From Hemerocallis citrina (Eukaryota > Streptophyta > Magnoliopsida > Asparagales > Asphodelaceae), in NCBI GenBank assembly GCA_017893485.1, contig CM030364.1:41085825-41149824 (forward strand): 64,000 bases of DNA, given 5' to 3'. A program made the position numbers and the translations under genes. Below, piece by piece: positions 10,110 to 23,494 of the stretch; within the stretch, counting starts at the first letter, position 1, and the number at the start of each line of letters is the position of its first letter. The notes under the pieces were generated by a model. It made no database searches, was not told the DNA's origin, and worked only from the letters and a program-made list of their open reading frames with translations.

Positions 10110-13100
10110 ACAAGTATTTTGAAGAATTTTTCTCAAAATGACCCATTTTCGAAAGTAATTACCAAACTGACCCACTTTCGAAAGTATTCAGATAGCGAGT
10201 TTGGTGAAAATACCATTGTTGTTTGAGATAGCGAGTGTAGGCTTAGGTGTTTCTCCATCACTTGGAGAAATCTTATAGAGTGAAAAGATTCCAAACTATA
10301 TTCGCTGTCTTCAACAGCGAGCGTAGTTGTACTAAACTCGCTATTGAAGACAGCGAGTGTAACTTTCGTTTTTCGTTTTTCGTATTTTTGGTCTATTTTT
10401 CTTTTCTTGGTTATTGTACTCTATATTGTATTTTTTGGACTGTATATTGGAGTTGTTTTCAATATATATTCATTTATTTCATTTTGAGCTCTTTGTGTTG
10501 GTTTCTGTTCATCTTTTGTTTCGTTCTTCGTCAATTATTGTTTTTCTTTCATTTGGTTCTTGTCCTCTTTATTTTTTTTTGTTCTTGAGTGCTTGTGGTG
10601 GTGATTGGTTGCTCATCCTATTCCCAATCCTATTGTTTGATCCCTAATAGATTTACCAAAGCTAAATTAAACCCAATCCTATTTTGAATCCTATGCAATT
10701 AATCCGTATCAATACCCATTAAACAATCCTATTACTACTCCTAATCTACCCACAACCCAATTACCCAATAACCCAACTCATATTCTAAACCCTAATCCCC
10801 TCACATATATATAACCCTCTCTCTCTCCCTCACCAAAACCCTAGCCTCCATCCTAACCCCGGGCCTCCCCTTGCTTGCACCACACTCCATCCCGCACAGC
10901 CTGCACCCGACGCCCCCTTGGCTGCGCCCAGGCCGAGCCCACCTCCGGCCATCATCCAACCACCATCATCCGACCACCATACTCCTTCTCATCCCCTCTC
11001 CGATCACTTCTCTCCCTTTGGCCGACCAACCTTCCAAGCCACAAGCCGCCGCAAGTTCATATCTTTCTCTTGTGGGTTCTCTCCTCTCTTACTTTGAGAA
11101 GCGTGCGTTCGTACGTTCGTGCGATTGTTCATGGGTTCGTTGCTCTTGATTTGTGGATCTCTTGTTCGTGGATTTTTGTTTGTTGCTCGGGAATCTGTTC
11201 CCTTTATTCTTGGTATTCGTTTCGTCTCGGTTAAGGCAAGTAACTTGTACTCCAATTTCTTTGTTTGATACAAGTCAAAAATGCCGCTTATAGTGTAGTT
11301 GGGTTCTAGATACAATTTGTGTGTGAATCCCCTTATTGATATTGTCTCTATAGTGAAAACTTGACCCTAGTTGCCTCACGACACATATGACATGAATTAA
11401 CCTAGATTTTGCCCGTTCTTGATATGATGTATATGTGAAACAATTATGAGAAATTGTGTGATTTGTGAGACCCGTGTGATATACTTGTTGTGGACATGTT
11501 GTATACCCTATTTCATATTTTTTGGACACCTAGTAGACTCTAATTCATGTTTAGTTATGATTCGATCAAGTTTCGTGTGATTCATGTTGGTTTTGTTCCT
11601 AAAGAAAATTCCGTGTTTTGTCGATAATCTGTCTTGATCAGTAATTTAGACCATATTGAGGTAGAATCTTAATTTCAGTATAAAACATGAGTTTTAGAGG
11701 AATTCGTCTTCTTTCTAACCCCTCTGACCTTGCTCGATTTCGTTTTCGTATGTGTGAGATATGACTGTTTTACTACAAAGGTGTAGGTAAATTCCAGATT
11801 TCGTTTCTTGATGATTTTGATGACTAAATTATTTTGATACTTGTGCTACACATATTATTTAATCTGAAACTTTGGTCATTAATTCTATATCTATCTAGGG
11901 ATTACCCAGAATTTTGGTGGATTTTATTGATGAGTTTTATACGCCATTTCATGCTTGTTTATGAAACCTATACTTGTTGTATTTTGCTCGCTGTTCTGTA
12001 AAGAATCATATTTTCACCCTATTTTCTTCTACTGTATGGAAAATATTTATGAAATATGAAAGTTAGGTTAATTTGTCTATTTTCATCTCCCTTTGGCGGA
12101 TTTGGATTTTGTTTCACGGCTTGCGAGATATTTTAGTTTTCGTACAGAAGTGTTGGAATTTCAGATTTGCCAAACTATTAGTTCTTATTATTTTCTGATT
12201 TTTGTTGGCTACACTAATTTTACTGAAAAATTATAAAAATTTATATACCCCAGATTTTAATTGGATTTATTTGTGGAGTTTTGATGCTGTTTTTTGACTG
12301 AGAATTCATTTTACTGATTTCTGACTAGACATGTTTTCTGGATACAAACCTGTTTTGAGCTATGATGTTGTAAATTACTATATGACTTATTTATATTCGC
12401 TTGATTCGGTTGGGAGTCTATTTTACAGACTCTTTGACAGATCCATATTTGCATTTCTGTAGCGACGAGATTCCCTGTTTTAGTACAGTAGTGTCTTACT
12501 GTTCTGAATTAATATTTGCATGATTCTATTCCTTTATGAGCTGTATATCATCGGTACCTATTTATCCATCACCCTGAACCTGTTACATGTTTATAACATG
12601 CTATTCTCACTCTGTTTTCTGCACATACATGTCTGTCTGATATTTATAATAAAATTTACCAAGCCGGGGTTAAGGGAAAGATCTAGTACGGGAAAATATA
12701 GAAATGTGTACTGAGAGGAGGGCCCATGTTCCCTATATGTTACGTGTTCATGGTTACATGATTCATGACTCTGTTATCTGACACTGTCTACATTACTTCT
12801 TATAGGAAGGTGTAGAGAAGAAGAGAACCACTAGGTTCTATCTGTTTGTCTGATCTGATTATCTGATATCTGTCTGTCTGAACCCTGAGTACACTACCCT
12901 ATGGACTCCACTATGAAATCTAAAGCGAAACTGTTTGAATGTAGCAACAATGTAAGGTGGGTTGCATGAAGTGCTACCTAGATAGTAATCACACAAGACT
13001 TATAAGAACATGACATCTGTATTTTGTTGTCTGTATCTGTTCATCTGATATCTGTTATTTGATTATCTGTTATCTGTCTCACTAGCATCTGACACTACTA

Positions 13101-14640
13101 TTTGTATATCTGTCTGCATACCATCTGACACTTGACACTTGACACTTGACACATGTTATCTGTATCTGTTAGTATACCATGCTATCTGATTTGTTCTCCT
13201 GTTTCATGTTAGTTATCACATTTCTGTTGACACATTTATACCATGCTATATTGTTCTGTTGTTATTTGATATATGTTATTAGTTAGTTTTTCCCATATAC
13301 TTGTATCCTAAATTATAAGTGGCCTGTAACTTGCAATTGATGGGTACTTGTTTTCTTTTTCTTTCTCCTGCAAATTATTGACTGCAGATCAAAATGGTCG
13401 TTTGCCCGATGGTATTGGAGAAATGCAATATTAGTGCTGGACTTCTTTTGTTATTATTATTATCTGTTGCTTCTGAACATTTGTATTTGATACTTGGATT
13501 TATTTGTATTTGGGTAATGTGTCCCAGGATATTACTAACTGTCCAGACTTGATTTATTTGAGATTATATTATATTTTGGATTTCAAGTAAATTTCTGTTG
13601 ATCTATTTGATTCAATTGTGCATGATTGGTTGATACTTTTGCTTTCGACTCTGATTATTTCGTGAGATGTTGTAAAGATTTTTGAACAGCTTATGGATGA
13701 TGAAAATAATTCGCTGGGCTTAGTCACGTATCCGTATTCCTTATTTCCTTTTTGGGAAGCGGGGCGTGACAGCGAGTGTCATTTTGGGGTTTGCTTGTTT
13801 TTTTGTTTTCTTAAAATCGCACTCTCAACTCTCACTTCCTCTTTCTTCTTCCTCTTTCCACTCTCACTCCTAACTCCCAAACTAAAACCAGTCTCCCAAA
13901 TTCAACTTCTCACCCACAAAATCTATTCTAAATCTCGACTGTGTGTGTAGAGATTCTTACATAGACTTTGAAGTCTCTGAAAAAATCAAAAACATATACT
14001 CTCGATCTCAAATAACAAGCGTCATTATACCACACTCGCTATATGAGATAGCGACTGTGTGTGCAGAGATTTTTACAGAGACTTTGAAGTCTCTGAAAAT
14101 TTTATCAATATTAAACACGCTATCTGAGATAGCGGGTCTCTTTGAACTAAACTTGCTATCTCACATAGCGAGTGTAGTTATAACATTTTCAAGTACAATC
14201 TGTAACAATAAATTTTCCTATATACATCATATATGGTTTATTTCCATATTTTCACCACAATTCATCATGAACAATTCAACATTTGAATGAACATTTATTT
14301 AAAAATGTAGATTCTACATTAAAAAAAATTGCATTCAACATTAAGAAAAAATTCAAAGTCAGACTCGCTATCTCAAACGGCGAGAATAGTATTACTACGC
14401 TCGCTGTTTGAGACAGCGAGTCTTTGATATTTTTTCTTCAAGTGGTGAAGAAACACCTAATCCTACACTCGCTATATCAAACATCGAGAGTATTTTCACC
14501 AAACTCGCTATCAGGGATAGCGCGTGAGTCATTTTGGTAAGTACTTTCGTAAGTGGGTTAGTGTGGTAAATACTTTCAAAAGTGGGTCATTTTGAAAAAA
14601 ATCTATTTTGAATGGGGCATTTGCTAAAGTATCCCAAATT
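10110..14640. mobile_element. Hairpin-rich terminal-inverted-repeat element, interrupted by a solo LTR
   Basis: Sequence from about 10110 to 10345 (CAAAATGACCCA..., GATAGCGAGTTTGGTGAAAATAC..., AGGTGTTTCTCCA) recurs as reverse complement at about 14380-14640, giving long TIRs of roughly 230 bp. Many 20-21 bp snap-back palindromes of the form CTCGCTATCT..GATAGCGAG lie within it, for example 10301-10320, 10337-10357, 14035-14054, 14115-14135, 14152-14172, 14364-14384 and 14400-14420. Without the inserted LTR (10358-13771 plus one TSD copy) the element is about 1.1 kb and non-coding. Long TIRs suggest a Mutator-like origin, but no TSD was established. Confidence 0.6.
10358..13771 (+). repeat. Solo gypsy-type LTR (3.4 kb) with 5-bp TSD
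   Basis: It begins TGTAACTTTC and ends GGGGCGTGACA, flanked by GCGAG at 10353-10357 and again at 13772-13776. No internal region is present, so this is a solo LTR left by LTR-LTR recombination. A TATA box (ATATATATAA, about 10803-10812) precedes a CT-rich leader and a C-rich R region with spurious open frames. The same family appears at 30179 (start) and ends at 52221 with the same GGGAAGCGGGGCGTGACA terminus followed by a PBS, which supports its identity as an LTR. Confidence 0.8.
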
Positions 14641-15378
14641 AATATAATTAATTAACTTGCTCTTATCTTTACCAACAATGAAGTTTGTGATTACTTCCAC
14701 CATATAATAAGCATAATACACAATGAACTATAAAACAAAATTTTTCGTATTGTAATGAGACACTGCGTTTACCTATGGACACGTGCCTACGGTATGTCTT
14801 TTGAACGATACAATATATGAAAAACACTGTAAACAGTAAAATATATGCAATCCTAGTTGACTAACAAATCATATAGGTCAACATTTATATGTAATATCAT
14901 CTGGTTAGTGACTATAAGATAAATTATAAAAAATAATTGGAATGTCGTAAAATAATTACATACTAAAACAATTATGGGTTGTTTGGTTGGTTGTAAAAAA
15001 ATGAAGCGAGGAAAAAACACTGTAGCGAAAGCAATTCCTTGGATTTGATTTCTTAAAAATAGTTTTGGTTGAATATAGGTTTACTGTAGCAATAATTAAA
15101 TGTTAGCTTTGTTTTGCTTGTAGTAATACTGTAGTGAAAATAATTTAAAATACTTTTTTATTTTTTGTTTTAGATAAAATTAATCCAAAATTAGGGATTA
15201 TTTAATTTTATTTAAGCTAATCCCTAATGTTTTAGATGAGTTAATTAAGCTTAATTAGATTGAAACTAATTAACTTTTAATCCCTAAATTTTAATTAATT
15301 AAGAAAAACTAATTAAACCACAACAATTAAAACCTTTCTTAATTAAGATTAGTTTGATTTTAATTAGTTTTTTCTTAA
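14641..15378. other. Non-coding spacer with a Helitron-end fragment
   Basis: The piece about 14760-14870 (GGACACGTGCCTACGGTATGTC, then ACTGTAAACAGTAAAA) is homologous to the Helitron-like repeats at 32252-32340. The remainder is AT-rich and has repeated ACTGTAGCGAAA-like words around 15010-15130. No gene is seen. Confidence 0.5.
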
Positions 15379-15577
15379 TCTATCTTTATTATAAAAGCCA
15401 TAATAAATCTGTCTAGAGCAGATCTGGACCGCAGATATGATATTACTAGATTAAATCTCAGCCATCCAAGTCAATCAGCCGCTATTATAAATTTCTCCGT
15501 ACCCTTATCCGGTGGACCCCTGAACAATCGGATTATGGATCACTACCCAGTGCATACCCGTACCCGCTTCTTGATTC

Positions 15578-15586
15578 TATATAAAC
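15578..15586 (+). promoter_or_regulatory. TATA box upstream of the captured NOT1 fragment
   Basis: CTATATAAA lies about 150 bp before the ATG at 15731, with pyrimidine-rich and CTCGTCC-type leader sequence between. This looks like a captured host-gene promoter and 5' UTR and not a transposon promoter. Confidence 0.55.
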
Positions 15587-15730
15587 GCAGCCCCCAATGG
15601 CTAAAAACTCCAGCAATAAATTTTCAAGAAAGATCCTCGTCCAAAACCCAAACCCCTCCTCCCCTCTTCGTTTATGAAAATCCAAAATTCTATAGAGAGA
15701 GAAACCTTAGAAATTGAATTTCCCCCAAAA

Positions 15731-16532
15731 ATGCTCCTCTTCAACTCGAGCCTTGCCAATCACATTCGCCTCCGGCTCGAATTTGTCGACAATTCCAACT
15801 TTGACTCCGTCGATCGCGAGTTGCGTCAGGTTCGATCGATCATCGCATTCCTTTTGGTTGATTCTTGTTCGTTTTGATGTTGTGGTTAGGGAAAGTAGCG
15901 AGTTCTTGAAGCCGAAAGTTTTGGTTTCTTGGTTTCTTGGTTCTTGTTCGTTTTGATGTTGTGGTTAGGGAAAGTAGCGAGTTCTTGAAGTCGAAAGTTT
16001 TGGTTTCTTGGTTCTGTTAGAAATTTTAGTGATCGCTGTAACGGATGGTTAAGAGATGAGAGGTTCCGGACAAGGAAACAAGAAAAAGCTCTTTTTAAAA
16101 AGATTTTAGTTTTTTTTCGATCGTAATAATATCATTCGAGAAAGTTTGAACATTGGTGAGGAACTGTTCATCTGTTGGATACATGTATTATGTAAAATGA
16201 TAGTAGTTATGTCGGTGTGTATGTGAATGTGTTTGTTAGGGTGGCATTTTAGAATTGATTGTTTTTGCGCTGTTTCTGCAGTGTGTGGAATGTGGAAGTA
16301 CAGCAACAACTTTGTTTCTCCAAAGTATCTTGGATATTTTCGGTTATGATGGAGCGAACGTTGAGAAGTCACAGCTGAAATGGGACCTTATATCTTCCAT
16401 TTTCAAATGTATTTTGGATAGGCCTAATTTTTGCACTATCTTTTGTGAATAAACTGAATCTATCGACAGCTGAAAAGATTGGTATTGGTATTGCTTTATC
16501 TGAATCAGAAATTGTGGATTTCAGAACTAGAG
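15731..16532 (+). pseudogene. NOT1: 5' fragment of CCR4-NOT transcription complex subunit 1 (NOT1)
   Basis: NOT1 is the scaffold of the CCR4-NOT deadenylase complex, which shortens poly(A) tails of mRNA. Exon 1, 15731-15829, encodes 33 residues starting MLLFNSSLANHIR and ends CAG before a GT donor. Exon 2 starts at 16282 after TTTCTGCAG in the same phase. It encodes LFLQSILDIFGYDGANVE, then LISSIFKCILDRPNFCTIF and, after a local deletion and frame change near 16450, LNLSTAEKIGIGIALSESE, ending at AGAG|GTAA (16532). The order and wording match the N-terminus of plant NOT1 as I remember it. A stop (TAA 16450-16452) breaks the frame. Only the first about 130 of some 2,400 residues are present: a captured fragment, not a gene. 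Confidence 0.72.
15862..16017 (+). repeat. 79-bp tandem duplication in the NOT1 intron
   Basis: A 79-bp unit starting TTCTTGTTCGTTTTGATG occurs at 15862-15940 and again at 15941-16017 with very few differences. The near identity implies a recent duplication within the captured intron 1. Confidence 0.8.
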
Positions 16533-18341
16533 GTAATATTTTTGGTTCTGGGGATAAATTCTGGTCCAACTATAGGCACCACATTATACTTTATGTTGTT
16601 CCTTTTTGGACTTGCTTGCTCAATTAAACTCAATAACCCGTACAAATTCCCAATACCGTATACCCAAAATAAACTCCTCAATTACTCCTTCCTCGTTCTC
16701 ACATCTCAATCCCACCCCCAAATCCTCTCTCCAAAAGATCCGGTCTCGATTCTTGATATTAAGAAAAACCTGGAACTAACTGTTTGTGATGCTATAAGTT
16801 TAGTAAAAATTAATCTCTTTTCAATAGTTGTTCTTCTCCTAAAGTATTCATTGTAATTAGTATTTGTGGCACTGTAATTCATTATAATTAGCATTTGATA
16901 TTTGAACTTGCTTTCATATCAGAATCAGAATTCAAATAAATAATGGTTTTTCAATCAAGTTATTTCATTCAGAATATAATTTAAGATACAATAATGTAGA
17001 GCCAATATGAATTATCATTATCATTAATTGCTTGTATACAAATATGAATTACTTTTTATATTGAATAATGAATGAAAGGATTATCTTATGAACAAGCGTG
17101 TATTACATAATATATGTGAACTGATGTTACAACAGAACATTAACTATGCAAGTGTAAAGTTGCTCTTAGTTAATAGTTTGTACACTTCCCACACCGTCCT
17201 TTGGTTTTAATTATAAACTTATAATGCTTAAGATGAATGGTCACTTTAATGATTTTTCCAATTCTTTTTGTAAAACCTGTTATATTTGAAGCATGTTATA
17301 TTTTAAATTTGGTATAATATGACATTATTTATTGAGATAATTTGATAATACAAGACTATTTGGAGTTGTCAATGTTTTTGTTTTGGTTTTAATTCATTCT
17401 ACCCAACTGTGGCCTCATTATTTTTATTGTAATTGTTGATTTAACCAAAAAGAACCAAGAGAATTATTATCAACAAAGGATAATTTATTATCAAGAGAAC
17501 ATGTTAGACGGGGGAGATGCTAATTTATTGTTCTAATTGTATACCTATTCATAGAAGCATTCAACTTAATAAAAAAAGGGTGTAGTGAACAAAAAGTCAA
17601 ATTTGTAATATTGCGAAGAACGAGAAAGAGATCGAAATGAATATGCCACATTTTTCATCGTATATCCATCATAATTAGTTTCAGTTTCTCTTTTTTCCCC
17701 CTTTTTAAAGGGCCAGGATCAGTAGTATTACGGAATATTACCAGAGTCAAGTATAATTACTACATTTTTAATAATATTCCATAATTAATTTGATCGAAAT
17801 TGCAACTGAAAAGTTTTAAAACAGAGAATCGAATGAATGCTTTTGAGGATGAACACGAAGATGGATTCTGACCTTTATATTACAACAACAATATTCTATA
17901 CCTCTTTTGCATCATGTTTTGCTTGTAGTATTTTTTTCCTTGTTTTTTGTAGGGTTCTTTTTGGGGAGTGATTAAGACTGTAAATGTATAATCTCTTCGT
18001 TGTGGTGTCCTCTGCTCTTTGTTGTATCTGTTTCATGTTTGAATAAAATCCATTCCCTTAGGAATTCTGCATTGATCTTGGCGCTTGTTTGGTTTGATGA
18101 AGTTGGAAAGTAGCCATAGTTTCTTGTTGATGTAATTATTGCATTCTAGAACACAGACTGAGTTGTTTGATTTAAGAATATTGTAGTTTAATTTGGGATA
18201 TTCTGTTAACATTAATTTCAACTGGTGAGTGTATTTTAACCATTCTTACGATGTAAATTGGAATTGCTCTTCGAATATAAACATTTGATAGTATGAAGTC
18301 AGTTCTCTCATGTCTTCTTTACACTTTGAGTTTTTTGAAGG
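16533..18341. other. Helitron interior without a recognised gene
   Basis: After the NOT1 exon donor at 16533 the sequence becomes AT-rich. A C-rich stretch at 16620-16760 resembles a leader of another gene, but no homologous protein is recognised. The rest up to the RPA-like exons has only short, unconvincing frames. Confidence 0.5.
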
Positions 18342-20102
<1,761 letters not shown>

Positions 20103-20182
20103 TCTTAAGAAAAATACGTTGATATCAGTTTAGGATTTACTAATTTGTTTTTTTAATAACTTTTTTAAATATCAGTTTTAAG

Positions 20183-20230
20183 TTCAAGAAAGTTAAAGTC
20201 GAAAATGATGATTAATCTTACGAAAAATAC
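20183..20230 (+). repeat. Partial duplication of the RPA-like terminal exon
   Basis: TCAAGAAAGTTAAAGTCGAAA and following bases at about 20071-20118 recur here with a few changes, so the end of the last coding exon has been copied about 110 bp downstream. Confidence 0.7.
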
Positions 20231-20521
20231 AATGATTATATATTTCTGTTTTAGATGAAACTATTACGCATATAGCTCACTCTTACATCGTTCGAATTTT
20301 GATCCATTTATGCTTTGTTTTAATTGAAATTTTGCTAGAATTGATTAAACTTGGGTTCTTGATGCTTGCTTCAAATCTGATTTCGATGAGCTTGTTATCG
20401 TTGGAGTAATCTTGAAATTCATGGTTTGCTTTCTAAGATGATTGACTTAGTTGAATTTGTAGCTTGAAGAATATGGATGTGCTAAATGCAAGTATGTTTA
20501 GATAAAATTTTTAATATTTAT

Positions 20522-20566
20522 GTGCACCAAGTCACGTGCACTTGGTGCACGGTAAATTCCAACTAG
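20522..20566 (+). terminator. Helitron 3' hairpin and CTAG terminus
   Basis: GTGCACCAAGT (20522-20532) pairs perfectly with ACTTGGTGCAC (20540-20550) around a 7-nt loop, followed after 12 bp by CTAG. This is the signal that ends rolling-circle transposition in Helitrons. Confidence 0.82.
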
Positions 20567-20637
20567 TTAATTAAAATCATGGATTAAAGGTTAATTAATT
20601 TTAAAATCCAAACAAACATCAACTACTTCACACAACA

Positions 20638-20971
20638 TCTCTACTACTATAATGGGAGAAGGCCTTAGTGTAGTTTGTCCATATCCCAACCCGTGCAACG
20701 AACATTTAATTAAACTCTACAATATAAACCAATGAAATACGTACAATACACGTTCAAATTTATTATCCTCTTCCTATCTCTCAAAAAAACCAAAAATCCT
20801 ACCCTCTTCATCTCCCTCTCTCTCTGCACCTGTCCCGTGGGAGAAGGATCATGAACAGTGAATGTCAGTCTATTATTTTACATGTTCCGCACGTGCTTCT
20901 CCCATTATAATATAGATAAATAGAATATAAAAAAATATTGTTCATACGTGCACTGCACGTGTATTTACTAG
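20638..20971 (+). mobile_element. Mini-Helitron (334 bp)
   Basis: It begins TCTCTACTACTATAATGGGAG after an A (20637) and ends ...TTTACTAG followed by T (20972). A 3' hairpin ACGTGCACTGCACGT (20945-20959) precedes the end. Internal inverted copies of ATAATGGGAGAAG / CTTCTCCCATTAT lie at about 20650 and 20897. It contains no coding region. It lies 71 bp after the end of the larger Helitron. Confidence 0.75.
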
Positions 20972-21315
20972 TAAAGTATAAATCTGAATGTGGTTACTGC
21001 ATCTACAGTAACGGGCGAAAAAATATCTTTTGTGAGCATAAATCTGGACCGTTGATTTCCTTCCAATTGAATGAGAGCCACTTGATAGCTTTCTTTTAGA
21101 TTGTCTTGTATTTTATTAGATAGATTGCGACTAGTAACGATATAACAAAACACAAACTTATAGGTTCATTAAAAAAATTAGTTGCCTCTAACTCTATTAT
21201 TTGCCTAGAAATTGTGTGTGTGCGTGTGGATATAATAGACAGAATCCAGAAGGATTCCAGTCACGTAGATTAAAAATAAAAAAAATTATACAAAAACAGT
21301 GCCATAAAAGAGCAC
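20972..21315. other. Spacer with Helitron-related fragment
   Basis: The phrase GAGCCACTTGATAGCTTTCTTT near 21070 is shared with the repeats at 31728-32783. Read on the minus strand it resembles a Helitron 5' end (TCTAATAAAATACAAG at about 21120). No gene. Confidence 0.45.
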
Positions 21316-21400
21316 ATGAAGTCTCTATGCTTCATAACATATTGTTCTTACCAAAACATAACATATGAAGTCTCTATGCTTCATAACATATTGCTCTTAC
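21316..21400 (+). repeat. 49-bp tandem duplication hosting a retroposon
   Basis: The unit ATGAAGTCTCTATGCTTCAT... starts at 21316 and again at 21365. The second copy is interrupted at 21400 by the retroposon and resumes at 23177 with CAAAACATAACAT. Confidence 0.8.
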
Positions 21401-23160
21401 GGACAATTAAATGGTTATGTTAATGCCAACATCATGGCAGAACGGATTTTCTCTCTCTAGAAAAATCTAGAGAGAGAAACTAATCCCAAAACACCACAAA
21501 AAGCTAACCCTAGATCTAGAAAAGGTGGGGGGCGGCGGCCGCCCCATCGCATGGAAGCCTGCGTCCATCTGGCCACTCCATCTTCGTCACTGACCCAGAT
21601 TGTTCATCCTCATCGCTGACCCAGATCGCTTAGCCCCTTCTTTCCGTCGCGCTGGCCTACACCGACGAGCTTGATCGGGCCCAGATCTGGGTCCTCAGCG
21701 ATCCCGCTACGTGATCGCCCTCCTTAACGACTCCTCCCTCTGCACATTCAACCTCCTACATCTGAGATCGAGCAACGGCGATCCCGCTGCGCGTTCGAGC
21801 TCCTCCATCTGAGAGCGAGCGATAGGTTTGAGAGGGCCCAGATCCAGGTCCTCTGCGCGACCGCCTCCCCCCCATTCCCAGCTCCTCCCTTTCCTATGAT
21901 CGAGCTGGCTGAGATCGAGGCTCGATGAGTCGCCGGAATCCATCGCTGCTCGTGTGATAGGGACCTACCTTTGCGTCGGAGGATTGAGGAGTAAGCTTAT
22001 CCCCTGCTGTGTCTTATTGCTATCCCCTTCTTCGGCGCTGGTTGCGGCGCCATCGCTACCGCCACCATGTCCACGCACTCAACGCCAACCACGGTGTTCT
22101 GTAGCTGCGATTTGGATGTTGAATTGCTGGTTGTGGATGCGAAGAAGTGACAGTACGTGTGATGGTACTACCGGAGTTAAAGACGATAGCGGGTTGATTT
22201 GGTTATTGTTTGTGAGGGGGGAGTGGAAGAGGTGCCTGGGATCGGTGTTGCATGGTTATGGGACTAGGGCCCGAAGATGGGGTCCCCCCATTGGTGCGCA
22301 CCTTTACAGCACTAGGTGGGGCTTGGGCCCGCAAACGGGGTTACCCTATGAGGTGTCTTGTAGAAATTGGTGAGGTGGAGATATATCTATTTTTTATCGG
22401 TAGTGGGGTAGTCGCACCCTGAATTCGACACCCGTTAATCAACGACCATAGGTTTCGCAACAGCGCCGCCACTACGCCCTCATCAGTAAACTTGCAATTT
22501 ACAACGTCCACCGCCCGTAGGGACGAGAGGGGAAGGTGATGCTTCTGTTAGTTGTGATTGTTTCGGGTATTGCGTGAGAGAGAGAGTGAGAGAGTGAGAG
22601 AGTAAAGATGTTGCTTCTCTCTATTCTGTGCTGGTGTCTGTTAGTGTTTGTGAGAAATCACTAGAGAGAATAGATGCGTGTGAGTGGTGAAGGTATCCTC
22701 TTCACGGCTATCTCCTTGTCGGTGTTCGTGGTTAGGGTGCCCGAGTGTTTTGTTTGTGAGAAATTGCTAGTGAGAGCTATAGCGTGACAGAGGTGAGTAC
22801 TCTCTCCACGGCTCTCCTTTTGGGTGCGACTCTGATTGGGCCATGTGTGAAGTTGCTTTGGTGAGGTAGAAGGATGGAAGCGGCAAATTTTCAAATCCCG
22901 CATGATTCGCTTCAGGTGGGTGTGTGCGTGCCGTGGAGGTGGGTGCTCGAAACTTGCTTGACGGACATACAATTAGTTGGTCCTCATAATTTAGAGTGAG
23001 AGCTGATTATATGTACTGGTCATATCGCTTCATGTTCTTTTTTTTCTGTCTGTAGGTTGTAACTTATCCCAGTATGCCGGAGTTGTTTTGTTAATTTTTT
23101 ATTAATGAAACACGGTAGCCTTATTCCATCTTTTTCCTAAAAAAAAAAAAAAAAAAAAAA
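21401..23160 (+). mobile_element. L1-like retroposon, non-coding, with poly(A) and 16-bp TSD
   Basis: The 16-bp sequence AACATATTGCTCTTAC stands at 21385-21400 and again at 23161-23176, after a long A run (about 23139-23160). Borders are therefore firm. The 5' part is GC-rich with GATCGAGC-type words and resembles a LINE 5' leader. The 3' end TTAATGAAACACGGTAGCC plus A run resembles an L1 3' end. No RT or endonuclease is present in 1.76 kb, so this is an internally deleted LINE or a non-autonomous passenger. Confidence 0.75.
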
Positions 23161-23494
23161 AACATATTGCTCTTACCAAAACATAACATCCACACAATCG
23201 ATAGTTAGAAAAGTATCTTTTTAAAAAAATCTAGCTGCATTTTAACTGGACTTGAAATGGTGGCGTGTTGATAGCTGCGACTAGATGGAGAGCTCCTCAA
23301 TGTTTGAGAATGTTTCATACAAAAAGAATGTATCAATCAATATAGGCACAGATTTGCAAAAGGAATGCAATAAAAGCCAATTTATCTTGCATGTTGTCAA
23401 GGATGAATTTAATACACATCTATGTCAAATCGAAGCTGCACCTTGAGGTACCTATATATGCAACATCATCAAGGGCGAATTTGATATTAATGAC
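23161..23494. other. Spacer without a supported gene
   Basis: It contains the second TSD copy, then about 300 bp with short plus-strand frames (for example VSYKKNVSINIG near 23315). I considered a FAR1-like relic but cannot support it. Confidence 0.4.

Noticed and set aside
21707..22373. Short frames in the GC-rich half of the retroposon
   Set aside because: No recognisable domain; the GC-rich composition alone leaves open frames on both strands.
23270..23460. FAR1-like exon (VSYKKNVSINIG...)
   Set aside because: Too short and without the conserved cysteine pattern; not distinguishable from chance by eye.
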